Counted from the first letter of the stretch, positions 17,327 through 28,180 are shown. The stretch: 64,000 bases of DNA from Chthoniobacter sp. (GCA_021414005.1 JAIOPH010000035.1:62001-126000), one strand, 5' to 3'. Numbers and translations: made by a program. The notes: generated by a model from the sequence alone, not told the origin.

Positions 17327-18037
17327 ATGACTCCATTGGCTGCGTTTGGCGATTACCCACGGGTCAAGGTGGTGCATAGCTTCGAGGAACTTCTCGCGAC
17401 GCCTTTCGCCGACGGCGTGAACGCGCTCTGCTGGCCACGGACTTTGCCGGGGGATTTCGGTGAAGTGGTGAAGGGTTTGGGTGCAGGGGAGGGGATCGAC
17501 GCGCTGGACGAATCGCGGCTCGCAAACCTGCGGGTGAGCGCCCCGGGGCGCGAGGCGATCGAGGTCATGCTCAAAGATCTGCGACGGCTCCGGGCGCACG
17601 ATCTCGATCCGGTGCTGAACTGCATTCACGGCTATCCGCGCGACGAAGAGCCGGGGCCGGTGCCCACGGATGTCTTCTCGTTTCACGCCGACAGCGCCCC
17701 GGTGGCGGCGGACACCTGGCTCTGCACTTACTTCGGTGCGGCGAGCGAAGCTCTGGATAATGACCTCGCACGGCGTCGCGTGGACATTCCCGAGACCCGC
17801 GCCGAACTCCTAAAGCACTACGGCGGCGAGGATGACGACGGCTTTCGTGAATACCTGAGCGAGAATTTCTATGACCTGCATTACGCGCCACTGCCGGGCG
17901 CGCGGCTGTTTTCTTTCGGCCTGGGCAATCTCTGGCGCGTCGCCACGGAAAATCCCGACAGCCCGGTCCCGCCGTGCATCCATCGCGCGCCCGCGACTTC
18001 GCCCGGCGAGCCCCCGCGGCTGCTTTTGATCAGTTAA
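17327..18037 (+). CDS. DUF1826-like protein (possible Fe/2OG-type fold)
   Basis: This 236-residue cytoplasmic protein has no signal peptide. SFHADSAPVAADTWLCTYFG followed near the C-terminus by CIHRAPATSPGEPPRLLLI resembles the DUF1826 pattern of an H-x-D pair, then H-R-(S/A)-P and RLLL. The H-x-D...H arrangement recalls Fe(II)/2-oxoglutarate oxygenases, but that is inference. An alternative TTG start at 17315 would add four residues. It stands alone between the GH25-like gene and the efflux operon. A small GC-rich dyad (CGCGGCA/TGCCGCG) follows at about 18043-18057. Confidence 0.6.
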   Translation: MTPLAAFGDYPRVKVVHSFEELLATPFADGVNALCWPRTLPGDFGEVVKGLGAGEGIDALDESRLANLRVSAPGREAIEVMLKDLRRLRAHDLDPVLNCIHGYPRDEEPGPVPTDVFSFHADSAPVAADTWLCTYFGAASEALDNDLARRRVDIPETRAELLKHYGGEDDDGFREYLSENFYDLHYAPLPGARLFSFGLGNLWRVATENPDSPVPPCIHRAPATSPGEPPRLLLIS

Positions 18038-18170
18038 AGGTTCCGCGGCAATGCCGCGCGCGGCGGAGGCGGGACGCGCGTGATATTTCCCCGAAGCTAT
18101 CGTGCGGCGTTTTTTTTGCGCGAAACCAGACGACCTTCCGCTAGGTTATACGTCTGATGACGCCGCAACG

Positions 18171-19517
18171 ATGATTCCAGCAAGACCAATGACCATTCTT
18201 GGACTGGTGGCTGGGTTGCTGATGGTGGCAGCTTTTTCGCGCCCGGCGCGGGGTGCGGAGGCGGGGCGGATGATCACGCTGGAGCAGGCTTACGACGTGG
18301 CGCTGGTGAGCGATCAGGCCATCCGTATCGCGTTTTATGAAGTGCGGAAGGCCGACTTGCTGCCGTGGAGCGCGCTCACGCGCATCGGGCCGCGGCTCGA
18401 TGGGCGCGCAAGTTACGGACGCAGTGAGCGGGCGACGGATTTCGCCTCGGGCGGCGTGGAGCGAACGACCCACGCGCGGTCGGGCAGCGGCGCGATCGGC
18501 ATTACGCTGGAGCAGCCGCTCATCGATCTCACGGTTTTCCCGGCATATCGCTTCGGCAAGCTCTCCGCGGCGGCGGCGCAATGGCAGCGGCAGTTCACAA
18601 TTCGCGAGACGCTCTTCGGCGTGACCACCGCGTACTACGATGTGCTCAAGCAGGAGCGGCTCGTGGAGGTGAACCGCGAGACGCTGCGGCTCGCCGGGCA
18701 GCAGCTCGAGTTTGCGCAAAAGCGCGCCAATGTCGGCGAGGTCACGCGCGCCGATGTGCTGCGCGCGCAGGTCGCCGTCGAGACCGCGCGACGCACGCTG
18801 GTGGAATCCGAAAACCTGCTCGAATTCAACCGCAACACCCTCGGCAACATTCTCAACCTCGCGCCGAACACACCGTTTCGCGTGATCGAGCCGCCCGACT
18901 ATCCGACCACGCTCCCGCCTTTCGACGAGCTGCTGGCGCGGGCCTGCGCGCACCGCGAGGACCTGCGGGTGAAGGAGATCGCCATCGAGCAGGACATCGC
19001 GCTGCGCAATCAGGTCATCGCCGAATACGCGCCGCGCGTCACCGCGCAGTTCGACAGCGAGCGCGCGCGGACTTCCGGCACTGCGGCGCAGAGCGGGCAC
19101 GACTGGCAGGCGACCGTGGCGGTGTCCGTGCCGTTTTTCACCGGCGGCCAGCGGGAGATCGATCTGCGCACGGCCAATGAGCAGATCGCGCAGACGCGGC
19201 TGGCGCGGGAGCAGGCGGCGAAAAGCGTGGAGTCCGAAGTGAAGCGGGCGTGGCTGAACGTGCGCTCACTCCAGCAAACGCTCAAGGCGCTGCATGCACA
19301 GGTGGTGGCGGCGGAGCAGGGCTACCACGATCTCGAAACCCAATACCGCGAAGGCACGGCCACGAGCGTGGATGTGCTCGGCGCGCTGAACGATCTCAAC
19401 ACCGCGCGCAAAGATCTGGCGGTGGAAACGTATGGCTACCAGGTGGCGCTGCGGAACCTCGAACAGGTCGCAGGCGTCTTTCAGCAGGCGCGTGTGCAAA
19501 GGAGCAAAATTAAATGA
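18171..19517 (+). CDS. TolC-like outer-membrane efflux protein
   Basis: This 448-residue protein has a signal peptide (TILGLVAGLLMVAAF...ARG) and the two-repeat structure of the outer-membrane efflux family: ITLEQAYDVALVSDQAIRIA at the start of repeat one, and LRVKEIAIEQDIALRNQVIAEYAPRV in repeat two. Long amphipathic helices are present (QLEFAQKRANVGEVTRADVLRAQ and LETQYREGTATSVDVLGALNDLNTA). It forms the outer channel of the tripartite pump encoded by the next three genes and overlaps the adaptor gene by 4 bases (ATGA). Upstream GTG (18102) and downstream ATG (18189) starts are possible. Confidence 0.88.
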   Translation: MIPARPMTILGLVAGLLMVAAFSRPARGAEAGRMITLEQAYDVALVSDQAIRIAFYEVRKADLLPWSALTRIGPRLDGRASYGRSERATDFASGGVERTTHARSGSGAIGITLEQPLIDLTVFPAYRFGKLSAAAAQWQRQFTIRETLFGVTTAYYDVLKQERLVEVNRETLRLAGQQLEFAQKRANVGEVTRADVLRAQVAVETARRTLVESENLLEFNRNTLGNILNLAPNTPFRVIEPPDYPTTLPPFDELLARACAHREDLRVKEIAIEQDIALRNQVIAEYAPRVTAQFDSERARTSGTAAQSGHDWQATVAVSVPFFTGGQREIDLRTANEQIAQTRLAREQAAKSVESEVKRAWLNVRSLQQTLKALHAQVVAAEQGYHDLETQYREGTATSVDVLGALNDLNTARKDLAVETYGYQVALRNLEQVAGVFQQARVQRSKIK

Positions 19518-20716
19518 AAAAATGGCTCTTTCTTTTCTTCCTCCTTGCCGCGCTCGCCGGTGGCGGCTGGTGGTGGCTGAAACGCGAACATGGCACCGCT
19601 CTGCAGTATGAAACGGCGGCGGTGACGCACGGCCCGATGACCCAGATCGTCACGGCCAGCGGTGCGCTCAACCCCGTGATCAACGTCACCGTGGGCAGCC
19701 AGATTTCCGGGATCATCCAAAAACTTTTCGCGGACTATAATTCGCCGGTGAAGGCCGGGCAGGTCGTCGCGCAGATTGACCCGGCGACTTATCAGGCGGT
19801 GGTGCATCAGATGGAGGGCGAACTCGCCAACGCCCGGGCCGCGCTCGAACTGGCGCAGCTCACGGCGGCGCGGAAAAAGGAACTCGTGGCGCAGAACGCC
19901 TCGACGAAAGCCGACCTCGACACGGCCATGGCCACGCTCCATCAGGCCGAGGGCACGGTGCTGGTGAAACAGGCGAATCTCGAAAAGGCCAACGTGGATC
20001 TCAACCGCTGCACCATCTACTCGCCGATTGATGGCATCGTCATCTCGCGCAGCGTGGATGTGGGGCAGACGGTGGCGGCGACGATGAATGCGCCGGTGCT
20101 TTTCACCATCGCCAACGACCTCGCCAAAATGCAGATCGACGCGGACGTGGCCGAGGCCGACGTGGGCAATGTGGCCGTCGAGCAGACCGTGGATTTCACC
20201 GTCGATGCGTTTCCGTACCGCACCTTTCACGGCACGGTCATCCAGGTCCGCAACGCGGCGAAGACCGTGCAAAACGTGGTGACTTACGACGTCGTAATCT
20301 CCGTGACGAACGACGACCTCAAGCTCAAGCCCGGCATGACCGCGAACGTCTCGATCGTGGTGGCGCAGCGCGAAGACGCGCTGAAGCTGAGCAACGCCGC
20401 GCTGCGTTTCCGCCCGCCGGATGAGCAGGTTAAGACGACGCCCGTCGCGATCCGTGCGGCGGGACCCGGCGGACGCCGTGGCGGCAAGCCGGGCGGCGGC
20501 AGAGCCTCGCGGGAGCGCACTGTTTATGTGCTGTCGGCGGCGGGCAAGCCCGAGCCCGTGCCGGTGAAGCTCGGGATCAACGACGGCATCGCCACCGAGG
20601 TGCTCGAAGGCTTGAAGGATGGCGACGTGGTGATCACCGGCATGACGGCCGCTCCCGCCAAAACCGGCAGTGCCGCGCCGATGAATCCGCTCAGCGGCGG
20701 TGGCCGCCGTTTCTGA
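19514..20716 (+). CDS. macA: MacA-like periplasmic adaptor (HlyD family)
   Basis: This is a 400-residue membrane-fusion protein. An N-terminal anchor (WLFLFFLLAALAGGGWWWL) is followed by barrel-sandwich halves: VTVGSQISGIIQKLFADYNSPVKAGQVVAQID, and later CTIYSPIDGIVISRSVDVGQTV. A coiled-coil hairpin between them is rich in Ala/Glu/Gln. GMTANVSIVVAQREDALKLSNAALRF marks the beta-barrel. A Gly/Arg-rich insert (about residues 313-335) precedes the membrane-proximal domain. It links the inner-membrane ABC pump to the TolC-like channel. It has one of the few clear ribosome sites in the window (AAGGAG about 9 bases before the ATG). Confidence 0.9.
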   Translation: MKKWLFLFFLLAALAGGGWWWLKREHGTALQYETAAVTHGPMTQIVTASGALNPVINVTVGSQISGIIQKLFADYNSPVKAGQVVAQIDPATYQAVVHQMEGELANARAALELAQLTAARKKELVAQNASTKADLDTAMATLHQAEGTVLVKQANLEKANVDLNRCTIYSPIDGIVISRSVDVGQTVAATMNAPVLFTIANDLAKMQIDADVAEADVGNVAVEQTVDFTVDAFPYRTFHGTVIQVRNAAKTVQNVVTYDVVISVTNDDLKLKPGMTANVSIVVAQREDALKLSNAALRFRPPDEQVKTTPVAIRAAGPGGRRGGKPGGGRASRERTVYVLSAAGKPEPVPVKLGINDGIATEVLEGLKDGDVVITGMTAAPAKTGSAAPMNPLSGGGRRF

Positions 20717-20727
20717 AAGCCGCGAAA

Positions 20728-22688
<1,961 letters not shown>

Positions 22689-22766
22689 GCGCAGGGAGGG
22701 AATGACGAATGTGGAATGACGAAAGAAGGCCGAAGATTTCCGGCTGATCGGTGGCACGACCATTGA

Positions 22767-22835
22767 ACGGCCCTGCTGGTGTTTTTTCTGTGCGGGGGCG
22801 ATTTCGGAAATCACGTCCTGTTTCCTCACGCGCCG
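22767..22835. repeat. Diverged direct repeat, copy A
   Basis: This 69-base stretch is about 59/69 identical, without gaps, to 23531-23599. The two copies flank the small membrane-protein gene on the minus strand. Copy A is preceded at about 22701-22725 by AATGACGAATG-type heptamers. Confidence 0.7.
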
Positions 22836-22953
22836 GCGTTTTCTGCTCGGCTGCCTCTCCACGGGAGCCATCGCGGCGGGATGGACCCGCACGGTCGAGC
22901 CTTGGTGTGGCGGTTCGCCCATCACATGGTATCGCTCGGTCTGGGACTTGGCC
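22786..22953 (+). pseudogene. Relic of the N-terminus of a Tat-exported phosphoesterase-like protein
   Basis: The + strand frame ending in the TAA at 22951-22953 reads FLTRRRFLLGCLSTG then AIAAGWTRTVEPWCGG. This is a twin-arginine signal (RRRFLLG) followed by the x-EP-W-like start typical of calcineurin-type metallophosphoesterases. There is no start codon in a sensible place and the frame stops about 25 residues after the signal. It therefore looks like a 5' gene remnant cut off where the membrane-protein module begins (minus gene ending at 22922). The family assignment rests on a very short match. Confidence 0.35.
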
Positions 22954-23431
22954 TAAAAGGACGGGGCGGGAGGCTCTTCTGGTAGGCAGCGACCAGATTC
23001 TCCGGCAGCCCGCCCAGGGTGATCGTATTGGAAGTGTATTTTACCACGGTCAGTGCCGGACGGCACTTTTTACGGAGGTCATGGGCGGCAACCCCCGCGG
23101 CTATGGAAATGAGCAAAACCCAAAGCCACTTGATAAGGGGAATCAGGAAGAGAGGAACCAATACAAACAGCATCAACACTCCCTGGATCAGGCTTCGTTT
23201 GTTCAATTCTTGGTCGATTTCCTGTGCCACATAGTAGCTGATGATGAACCTTTCCTGATGAGATTGGAGCGCGGCATGACTAAGCCCGCCTATGGGCAGC
23301 AATCGCAGCCACCAGAGCGTCTCCGGCCGGTATGTCACCGTTTCCATGCGTTTCACCAGCCCATCCTCACGACCGGTGACGACGCAGATCGGGGGGAGCA
23401 TGGCGCTCTTGTTCAACGTGAGTTCCGGCAT
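22922..23431 (-). CDS. Small membrane protein of unknown function
   Basis: This 169-residue protein begins MPELTLNKSAMLPPICVVTG, with the PPxCVxTG motif seen at the start of small bacterial proteins that carry a Cys-containing knuckle before two membrane helices. WWLRLLPIGG and the strongly hydrophobic GVLMLFVLVPLFLIPLIKW plus VLLISIAAGV form the membrane part. The C-terminal tail ends SPRPSDTM. The frame extends upstream to 23932, but that part is repeat-derived DNA, so the ATG at 23431 was preferred. It lies between two diverged direct repeats and overlaps a gene relic, so it may have been inserted or duplicated as a module. Confidence 0.6.
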   Translation of the reverse strand: MPELTLNKSAMLPPICVVTGREDGLVKRMETVTYRPETLWWLRLLPIGGLSHAALQSHQERFIISYYVAQEIDQELNKRSLIQGVLMLFVLVPLFLIPLIKWLWVLLISIAAGVAAHDLRKKCRPALTVVKYTSNTITLGGLPENLVAAYQKSLPPRPFRPSPRPSDTM

Positions 23432-23530
23432 GAAGGACAGCCTTACATAGACGCGCGATGGGTTCGTGGGGAGTCTTTTCTGGCCATTCCGGTGGGAACC
23501 ATTGCTAGTAACTCCGTTGCCGGGAATCGC

Positions 23531-23599
23531 ACGGCCCCGCTGGCGCTTTTTCTGTGACGGGTCGATTACGAAAATCCCGTCCTGTTTCCACACGCGCCG
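23531..23599. repeat. Diverged direct repeat, copy B
   Basis: This is the second copy of the 69-base repeat at 22767-22835, in the same orientation. It is followed at about 23606-23650 by ATTCGTCATTC-type heptamers, the reverse complement of those beside copy A, so the whole 22.70-23.65 kb block is bracketed by inverted heptamers and contains direct repeats. Confidence 0.7.
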
Positions 23600-23676
23600 C
23601 ATCATTTCGCCATTCGTCACGTCATTCCACATTCGCCATTCGTCATTTTCCCCCGGCCATGCGCAGACTGCGCGCC

Positions 23677-24804
23677 ATGAAAACCTTCCTCCTGCTCCTC
23701 GCCGCGCTCCTTTTCTCCCCACTTGCCCGCGCTGTCGAGTCGACGGAAAAGCATCTGATTTACATGGCGTCGCCCGATGGCTCGCAGGGGGGCGGATCGG
23801 GCAACGGCGTGTTGATTTTCGACATCGATGACGGGCACAAATTTGTCCGCCGGATCGACCTGCCGATTTGCAAGGAAGGCATCCGCGGATTTTGCCCGAA
23901 TGCAGCGACGCACCGTGCCTATTACTCGACAACGAATCACACGCTCGGCTGTCTCGACCTCGAGACGGACAAGGTGGTTTGGGAGAAGAAGTATCCGACC
24001 GGTTGCGACCGTGTGGCGGTGACGCCGGACGGGAAAAAGCTCTACGTGCCGAGCGGCTGGTGGGTGGGTGAAGGGGCGAGCGAATGGTTCGTGGTGGACG
24101 CGGAGACGGGCGAGGTGACGAAGCGCATCCCGGTGAACAGCCGCGCGCACAATACGGTGATGGCGCTGGACGGGAGTTTCGTGCTCTGCGGCTCGGAGAC
24201 GCGACTCACGGTGGTGCGGACGAGCGACGACACGGTGCTGAAAGTGATCGAACCGGTCGGCGAGGCGGGCGTGTTTCCGATGACCGTGAACAGCGCGGGG
24301 ACGTGGGCCTTTGTGTGTCTGGGCAAAACGGTGGGCGTGGATGTGGTGGATCTCGCAGCCGGGCAGGTGCGCTTTCGGCTGCCAGTGAGCGGGAACATCC
24401 GGCACCGCACGCACGGCGCGGCGCTCACGCCGGATGAAAAGGAGCTGTGGGTCAGCGATCAGGATGGCAAGCGGCTCTACATCTTCGACGCCGTGCAGGT
24501 CCTGGCCGAGGCGCGGAAGCCCGCGAGCGGAGACGGCAGCGGGGTGCCGCCGAAGGAAACCGGACATGTCGATCTCAGCATCGGCGGGCACGGTTGGATC
24601 ACCTTTTCGCTCGATGGCCGCTACGCATGGTGCCACACGCCGGACGTGATCGACGCGAAGACGCGGCAGATCGTGGCGATGCTGAAGGACGAGAACGGCA
24701 AGACGGTGTGCGGCTCGAAATTTTTCGAGGCGGTGTTTCGCGACGGGAAGGTGACCGCGGTGAGCGATCAGTTCGGCGTGGGCCGCGCGATGCCGCCGAA
24801 ATAG
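23677..24804 (+). CDS. Secreted YncE-like beta-propeller protein
   Basis: This 375-residue protein has a signal peptide (MKTFLLLLAALLFSPLARA) and repeated beta-propeller blades of the YVTN/YncE type: NGVLIFDIDDGHKFVRRIDLP, RVAVTPDGKKLYVPSGWW, VVDAETGEVTKRIPV, AALTPDEKELWVSDQDGKRLYIFDA and HGWITFSLDGRYAWCHTPDVID. About seven blades can be counted. The function is unknown; related proteins bind ligands in the periplasm. The ATG at 23677 starts the signal peptide directly; an ATG at 23659 is an alternative. It is monocistronic. Confidence 0.8.
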   Translation: MKTFLLLLAALLFSPLARAVESTEKHLIYMASPDGSQGGGSGNGVLIFDIDDGHKFVRRIDLPICKEGIRGFCPNAATHRAYYSTTNHTLGCLDLETDKVVWEKKYPTGCDRVAVTPDGKKLYVPSGWWVGEGASEWFVVDAETGEVTKRIPVNSRAHNTVMALDGSFVLCGSETRLTVVRTSDDTVLKVIEPVGEAGVFPMTVNSAGTWAFVCLGKTVGVDVVDLAAGQVRFRLPVSGNIRHRTHGAALTPDEKELWVSDQDGKRLYIFDAVQVLAEARKPASGDGSGVPPKETGHVDLSIGGHGWITFSLDGRYAWCHTPDVIDAKTRQIVAMLKDENGKTVCGSKFFEAVFRDGKVTAVSDQFGVGRAMPPK

Positions 24805-24855
24805 CGCGCGAGCGGGCTGACAAATCCGGCGCGAGCGGCTACGGTGCGCGGTCTC

Positions 24856-25449
24856 ATGCAGCTCGATTTTTTTCGTCAGCTCTCCACTCGCGTTCGCTCG
24901 GCGCTGCAGGCCCCGGTGCCGGTGCGAGCCGTGGAGCAAAGCGCCGCCGCCGACCTGGAGGAGATCGCGCGACACCTGCTCCGCGCGCTCGGCTGCGCGG
25001 ACCTTGCGACGCGCGTCCGCGTGCGCTGGAATGCGCGCATGCGCAGCACCGCGGGAACGGCTTTCGCGGGAAAGTCGCTCGTCCATCTGAACCCGCGCCT
25101 GCGCGAGTTTGGCGACGCGGAGATTGACCGCACGCTGCGGCATGAACTCGCGCATCTCCTCGCGCACCACCGCGCGGGACGCCGCCGCATTTCGGCCCAC
25201 GGTCGGGAGTGGCAGCAGGCCTGCCGCGACCTCGGGCTGGCCGATGAAAAGCGCTGCCATGACCTGCCGCTGCCGCGCCGGCAGATGCCCGCGCGCCATT
25301 TCTACCGCTGCCCAGCGTGTGCCACGGTGCTCAGGCGGGTGCGGCCGTTGCGCGGGAAATCCGCGTGCCTCGAGTGCTGCCGGCAGCATGTCGGAGGGGC
25401 TTATTCGGACCGCTTTCGTTTCGTCAAGATCGCCGCGCCAGCCGCCTGA
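24856..25449 (+). CDS. SprT-like zinc metalloprotease-domain protein
   Basis: This 197-residue cytoplasmic protein carries the HELAHLLAHH zinc-binding motif (HExxH type) in a SprT-like domain, with a downstream AHGREWQQACRDLG segment that supplies the third ligand region. A C-terminal zinc ribbon follows: YRCPACATVL and CLECC. SprT/Spartan proteins are linked to DNA-protein crosslink repair in eukaryotes; bacterial SprT is poorly characterised. The start was placed at the ATG at 24856; a GTG at 24844 is possible. Confidence 0.85.
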   Translation: MQLDFFRQLSTRVRSALQAPVPVRAVEQSAAADLEEIARHLLRALGCADLATRVRVRWNARMRSTAGTAFAGKSLVHLNPRLREFGDAEIDRTLRHELAHLLAHHRAGRRRISAHGREWQQACRDLGLADEKRCHDLPLPRRQMPARHFYRCPACATVLRRVRPLRGKSACLECCRQHVGGAYSDRFRFVKIAAPAA

Positions 25450-25535
25450 ACGCACGCCTCGGAAAAAGAATCCTTGCTCGCGAAGGAGCACGTTGGTTGA
25501 GTCTTTGAACGTCTCCCGGACGGTTTCCGAATTTT

Positions 25536-26345
25536 ATGAAGAAAGCCCTTTTCCTCGCCCTCGCCGCCCTCACGTCCTCCGTTTTGGCGGAGCCGGCGGC
25601 GCACATCGATGTCACGAAACTGCCCACGCAGTCGAAGATGATTGATGACGTGGTCGTGCCCGTGCCGAGCGAGATTTTCGCCGTGCTCGACAAACTTGGG
25701 AAGCCGAACTGGGTGGCCGTGCAGCACAAGATGAACGGCGTGGTGCAGGCGCCCTCCGAACAACCGCAAATCGCGCTCCTGCTGGGCGTGGTCATCGCCG
25801 AGGGCTTCATCGCCGTGGAGGCCGAGGACGCCGCCGAGGTGAAGCAGATCGGCAAAAGCGTGCTCAACCTCACGAAGGCGCTCGGCGTGCAAAAGAAGGC
25901 GCAGATGCGCGCCAAAGCCATCACCGACGCCGCCGAGGCGAAGGACTGGCCGGGCGTGCGCAAGCAGCTCGACAAGGCGCTCGATGACGTGAGCGACGCG
26001 ATGAAGGAACTGAACAGCGTGGAGCTATCGCACCTCGTCAGCCTCGGTGGCTGGCTGCGCGGCACCGAGGCGCTCACCGTGGTGGTGGAAAAGCAATACA
26101 CCAAGGACGGCGCGGAACTGCTCCATCAGCCGATCCTCCTCGACGCCTTTGAGAAACGCTTGGCGAATCTCAAACCCAAACGGAAGCTCAACCCCGTGGT
26201 CAACAAAGTGCAGAAGGGCGTGCTGGAAATCCGTCCGCTCATGGGGCTGCCGGAGAGCGGCGACATTTCGGAAAAGTCGGTGAAGGAAATCGGTGCCATC
26301 ACCAGCGCCCTCGTCAAAGAGATCACGTCTAAATCGCAGCCCTAA
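25536..26345 (+). CDS. Secreted protein of unknown function
   Basis: This 269-residue protein has a clear signal peptide (MKKALFLALAALTSSVLA-EP). The rest is mostly helical, rich in Ala, Lys, Asp and Leu, with no membrane helix and no cysteines. Segments such as KAQMRAKAITDAAEAKDWPGVRKQLDKAL suggest helical repeats. I do not recognise a family. It is followed 14 bases later by another small secreted protein gene and is probably co-transcribed with it and with the following membrane gene. Confidence 0.75.
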   Translation: MKKALFLALAALTSSVLAEPAAHIDVTKLPTQSKMIDDVVVPVPSEIFAVLDKLGKPNWVAVQHKMNGVVQAPSEQPQIALLLGVVIAEGFIAVEAEDAAEVKQIGKSVLNLTKALGVQKKAQMRAKAITDAAEAKDWPGVRKQLDKALDDVSDAMKELNSVELSHLVSLGGWLRGTEALTVVVEKQYTKDGAELLHQPILLDAFEKRLANLKPKRKLNPVVNKVQKGVLEIRPLMGLPESGDISEKSVKEIGAITSALVKEITSKSQP

Positions 26346-26359
26346 CCCGAAAGTTCTTT

Positions 26360-26803
26360 GTGAAACGTCTCATCCCGCTCCTTCTCGTCCTGCTCTGCCT
26401 CGCCTTCGGTGCCAGCCCGGCGCGCGCCACCATCGATGACGCCCTCTCCTTCGCCCTCGAAGCCGCCGATCCCTACGTCAAGGAAGGCTTCACCGTGCGC
26501 GAGGATTACTGGGGCGGCGACCTCGCGGTGAAGCAGACCAAGGCCATCGTGCATCAGCTTTTCAAGGGCAACGAATACTGGTTCTGGATGGGCACCGACT
26601 CGAAGAACGCGAAGATTTCCGTCCACATCTACGACAGCGACGGCAACCTCGCGGAGGTCGAGGCCTTTGACTCATCAAAGAAGGCGCACATGGCCGGGGC
26701 GCGCGTGCAGCCGAAAAAGACGGGGACTTACTACCTCATCGTCGAGGTCGAGAAATCGACCACCGAGCGGACCACCTGGTCGCTCGCGTATGGGTTTAAG
26801 TGA
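26360..26803 (+). CDS. Small secreted protein of unknown function
   Basis: This 147-residue protein starts at a GTG with a signal peptide (KRLIPLLLVLLCLAFGASPARA). The mature part contains a beta-rich domain: YWFWMGTDSKNAKISVHIYDSDGNLAEVE and KKTGTYYLIVEVEKS, resembling pre-peptidase or sugar-binding-like folds that bind in the periplasm. No catalytic motif is visible. It overlaps the next gene by 4 bases (ATGA), so the two are translationally coupled. Confidence 0.7.
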   Translation: MKRLIPLLLVLLCLAFGASPARATIDDALSFALEAADPYVKEGFTVREDYWGGDLAVKQTKAIVHQLFKGNEYWFWMGTDSKNAKISVHIYDSDGNLAEVEAFDSSKKAHMAGARVQPKKTGTYYLIVEVEKSTTERTTWSLAYGFK

Positions 26804-27126
26804 TGCGTGAGACCCTCGCCAGGCTCGTGGAGTATCGGGAGCTGGCGGTGGTTATTCCGGTTCTGCTGGCCGGATTGCTTGGCGGCGTCTTCACCGGGCG
26901 CATTTTGTTTCGCGTGTTCTTTCGCAGCCGCAAACATTTCCTCCAGTGCGTGCGCTACCTTTACCAGCCCGAATGGGTTTCGCTGTGCCTCGGGGAATTC
27001 TGGCGCGACGTGGGCGGCACGCTCCGCTTTTTCGTCTGGCTTGCGCTCGCCCTTGGCGGCGGCGTGGCCTGCCTTTTCCTTTCCATCCCGCTCGTCATGC
27101 GCATGAGCAGCCTGCTCGCGCATTAG
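26800..27126 (+). CDS. Small two-helix membrane protein of unknown function
   Basis: This 108-residue protein has two hydrophobic helices: LAVVIPVLLAGLLGGVFTGRILF near the N-terminus and WLALALGGGVACLFLSIPLVM near the C-terminus. A positively charged loop (FFRSRKHFLQCVRYLYQPEWVSL) lies between. No family was recognised. It overlaps the preceding secreted-protein gene by 4 bases and ends 18 bases before phoH. Confidence 0.65.
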   Translation: MMRETLARLVEYRELAVVIPVLLAGLLGGVFTGRILFRVFFRSRKHFLQCVRYLYQPEWVSLCLGEFWRDVGGTLRFFVWLALALGGGVACLFLSIPLVMRMSSLLAH

Positions 27127-27144
27127 TTTCACCACTCCACTGCC

Positions 27145-28122
27145 ATGCCTGATTCGCAGACTCTCCAGTTCGAGAGCGCCCGTGTTTTGCAATCCATCTA
27201 CGGCAACGACCTCGCGCTCCTCAAGAAACTCGAAAAAACCCTCGAAGTCCGCGTGACCACGCGCGACGGCTGGCTGCGGATTGAGGGCGAAGCCGACCGC
27301 ATCGAGCAAACGCGGCGCGTCTTCGCCCAGCTCGACCGCGCGCGGCTCGGCGGCGTGAGCGTGCGGCGGCACGAGTTTCTCCAGGCGCTTCGCTCCGTCA
27401 CCGAGCCCGACGAATCCACGCTTGACGAACTGCTCGACACGAAAATCCTCTGCTCGCCCAAGCGCCCGCCCATCGTCCCCAAGACCGCCGGCCAGCGCGC
27501 CTATCTGCGCGCCATCCAGACGCACGACATGGTCTTTGGCATCGGCCCCGCCGGCACCGGCAAGACCTATCTGGCGATGGCCATGGCCGTCTCGGCGCTG
27601 CGCAAAGAACAGGTCACCCGCATCATCCTCACCCGCCCCGCCGTCGAGGCCGGCGAGGCACTGGGGTTTTTGCCCGGCGATTTAAAGGAAAAGATCATGC
27701 CCTACCTGCGCCCACTTTACGATGCGCTGCACGACATGGTCGAGGCCGAGGAACTCCAGCGCTACATGGAGCGCGGCGTCATCGAGATCGCCCCGCTCGC
27801 CTACATGCGTGGGCGCACGCTGAACCACGCCTTCGTGGTTCTGGACGAAGCGCAGAACACCACCACCGAGCAGATGTTCATGTTTCTGACCCGCCTCGGC
27901 GCGGAGAGCAAAGCGGTCATCACCGGCGACCACACGCAGATCGATCTGCCGAGCAACAAACGCTCGGGCCTCGTCGAAGCCATGGGCGCGCTCCAGGCCA
28001 TTGAGGGCATCGACTTCTGCCACTTCAGCGAGCGCGACGTCATCCGTCACGAACTCGTCCAGTCCATCGTCCGTGCCTACCGCCGCCACCGCGGTGCCGC
28101 CGAGCCGGAGACAAAGCGCTAG
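27145..28122 (+). CDS. phoH: PhoH-family ATPase
   Basis: This is a 325-residue PhoH/PhoL protein. An N-terminal KH-like region (residues 1-80) precedes a P-loop ATPase core with Walker A GIGPAGTGKTYLAMAMA, RPAVEAGEALGFLPGDLKEKI, Walker B FVVLDEAQNTT and sensor region MFLTRLGAESKAVITGDHTQIDLP. All are canonical. PhoH is thought to act in RNA metabolism together with YbeY. In this window phoH, a PgpH-like gene and ybeY are encoded in the same order as in many bacteria, with an AIM24 gene inserted between. Confidence 0.93.
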   Translation: MPDSQTLQFESARVLQSIYGNDLALLKKLEKTLEVRVTTRDGWLRIEGEADRIEQTRRVFAQLDRARLGGVSVRRHEFLQALRSVTEPDESTLDELLDTKILCSPKRPPIVPKTAGQRAYLRAIQTHDMVFGIGPAGTGKTYLAMAMAVSALRKEQVTRIILTRPAVEAGEALGFLPGDLKEKIMPYLRPLYDALHDMVEAEELQRYMERGVIEIAPLAYMRGRTLNHAFVVLDEAQNTTTEQMFMFLTRLGAESKAVITGDHTQIDLPSNKRSGLVEAMGALQAIEGIDFCHFSERDVIRHELVQSIVRAYRRHRGAAEPETKR

Positions 28123-28180
28123 CGGAATCGCGACGCTTCGAGAAGTTGCATCCCGCCCCCTCAAACACTCACACTGCCTC

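Noticed and set aside
18038..18060. Terminator after the DUF1826-like gene
   Set aside because: A small GC-rich dyad exists but no U-tract follows, so it was not listed as a terminator.
22751..23557. A 268-residue plus-strand frame opposite the small membrane protein
   Set aside because: No domain, basic and Gln/His-rich, and it joins repeat DNA to the antisense of the membrane helices; the minus-strand gene has real membrane segments.
23617..25491. A 624-residue minus-strand frame across the propeller and SprT-like genes
   Set aside because: It covers two oppositely oriented genes with clear domains and has an Arg/His-rich shadow composition.
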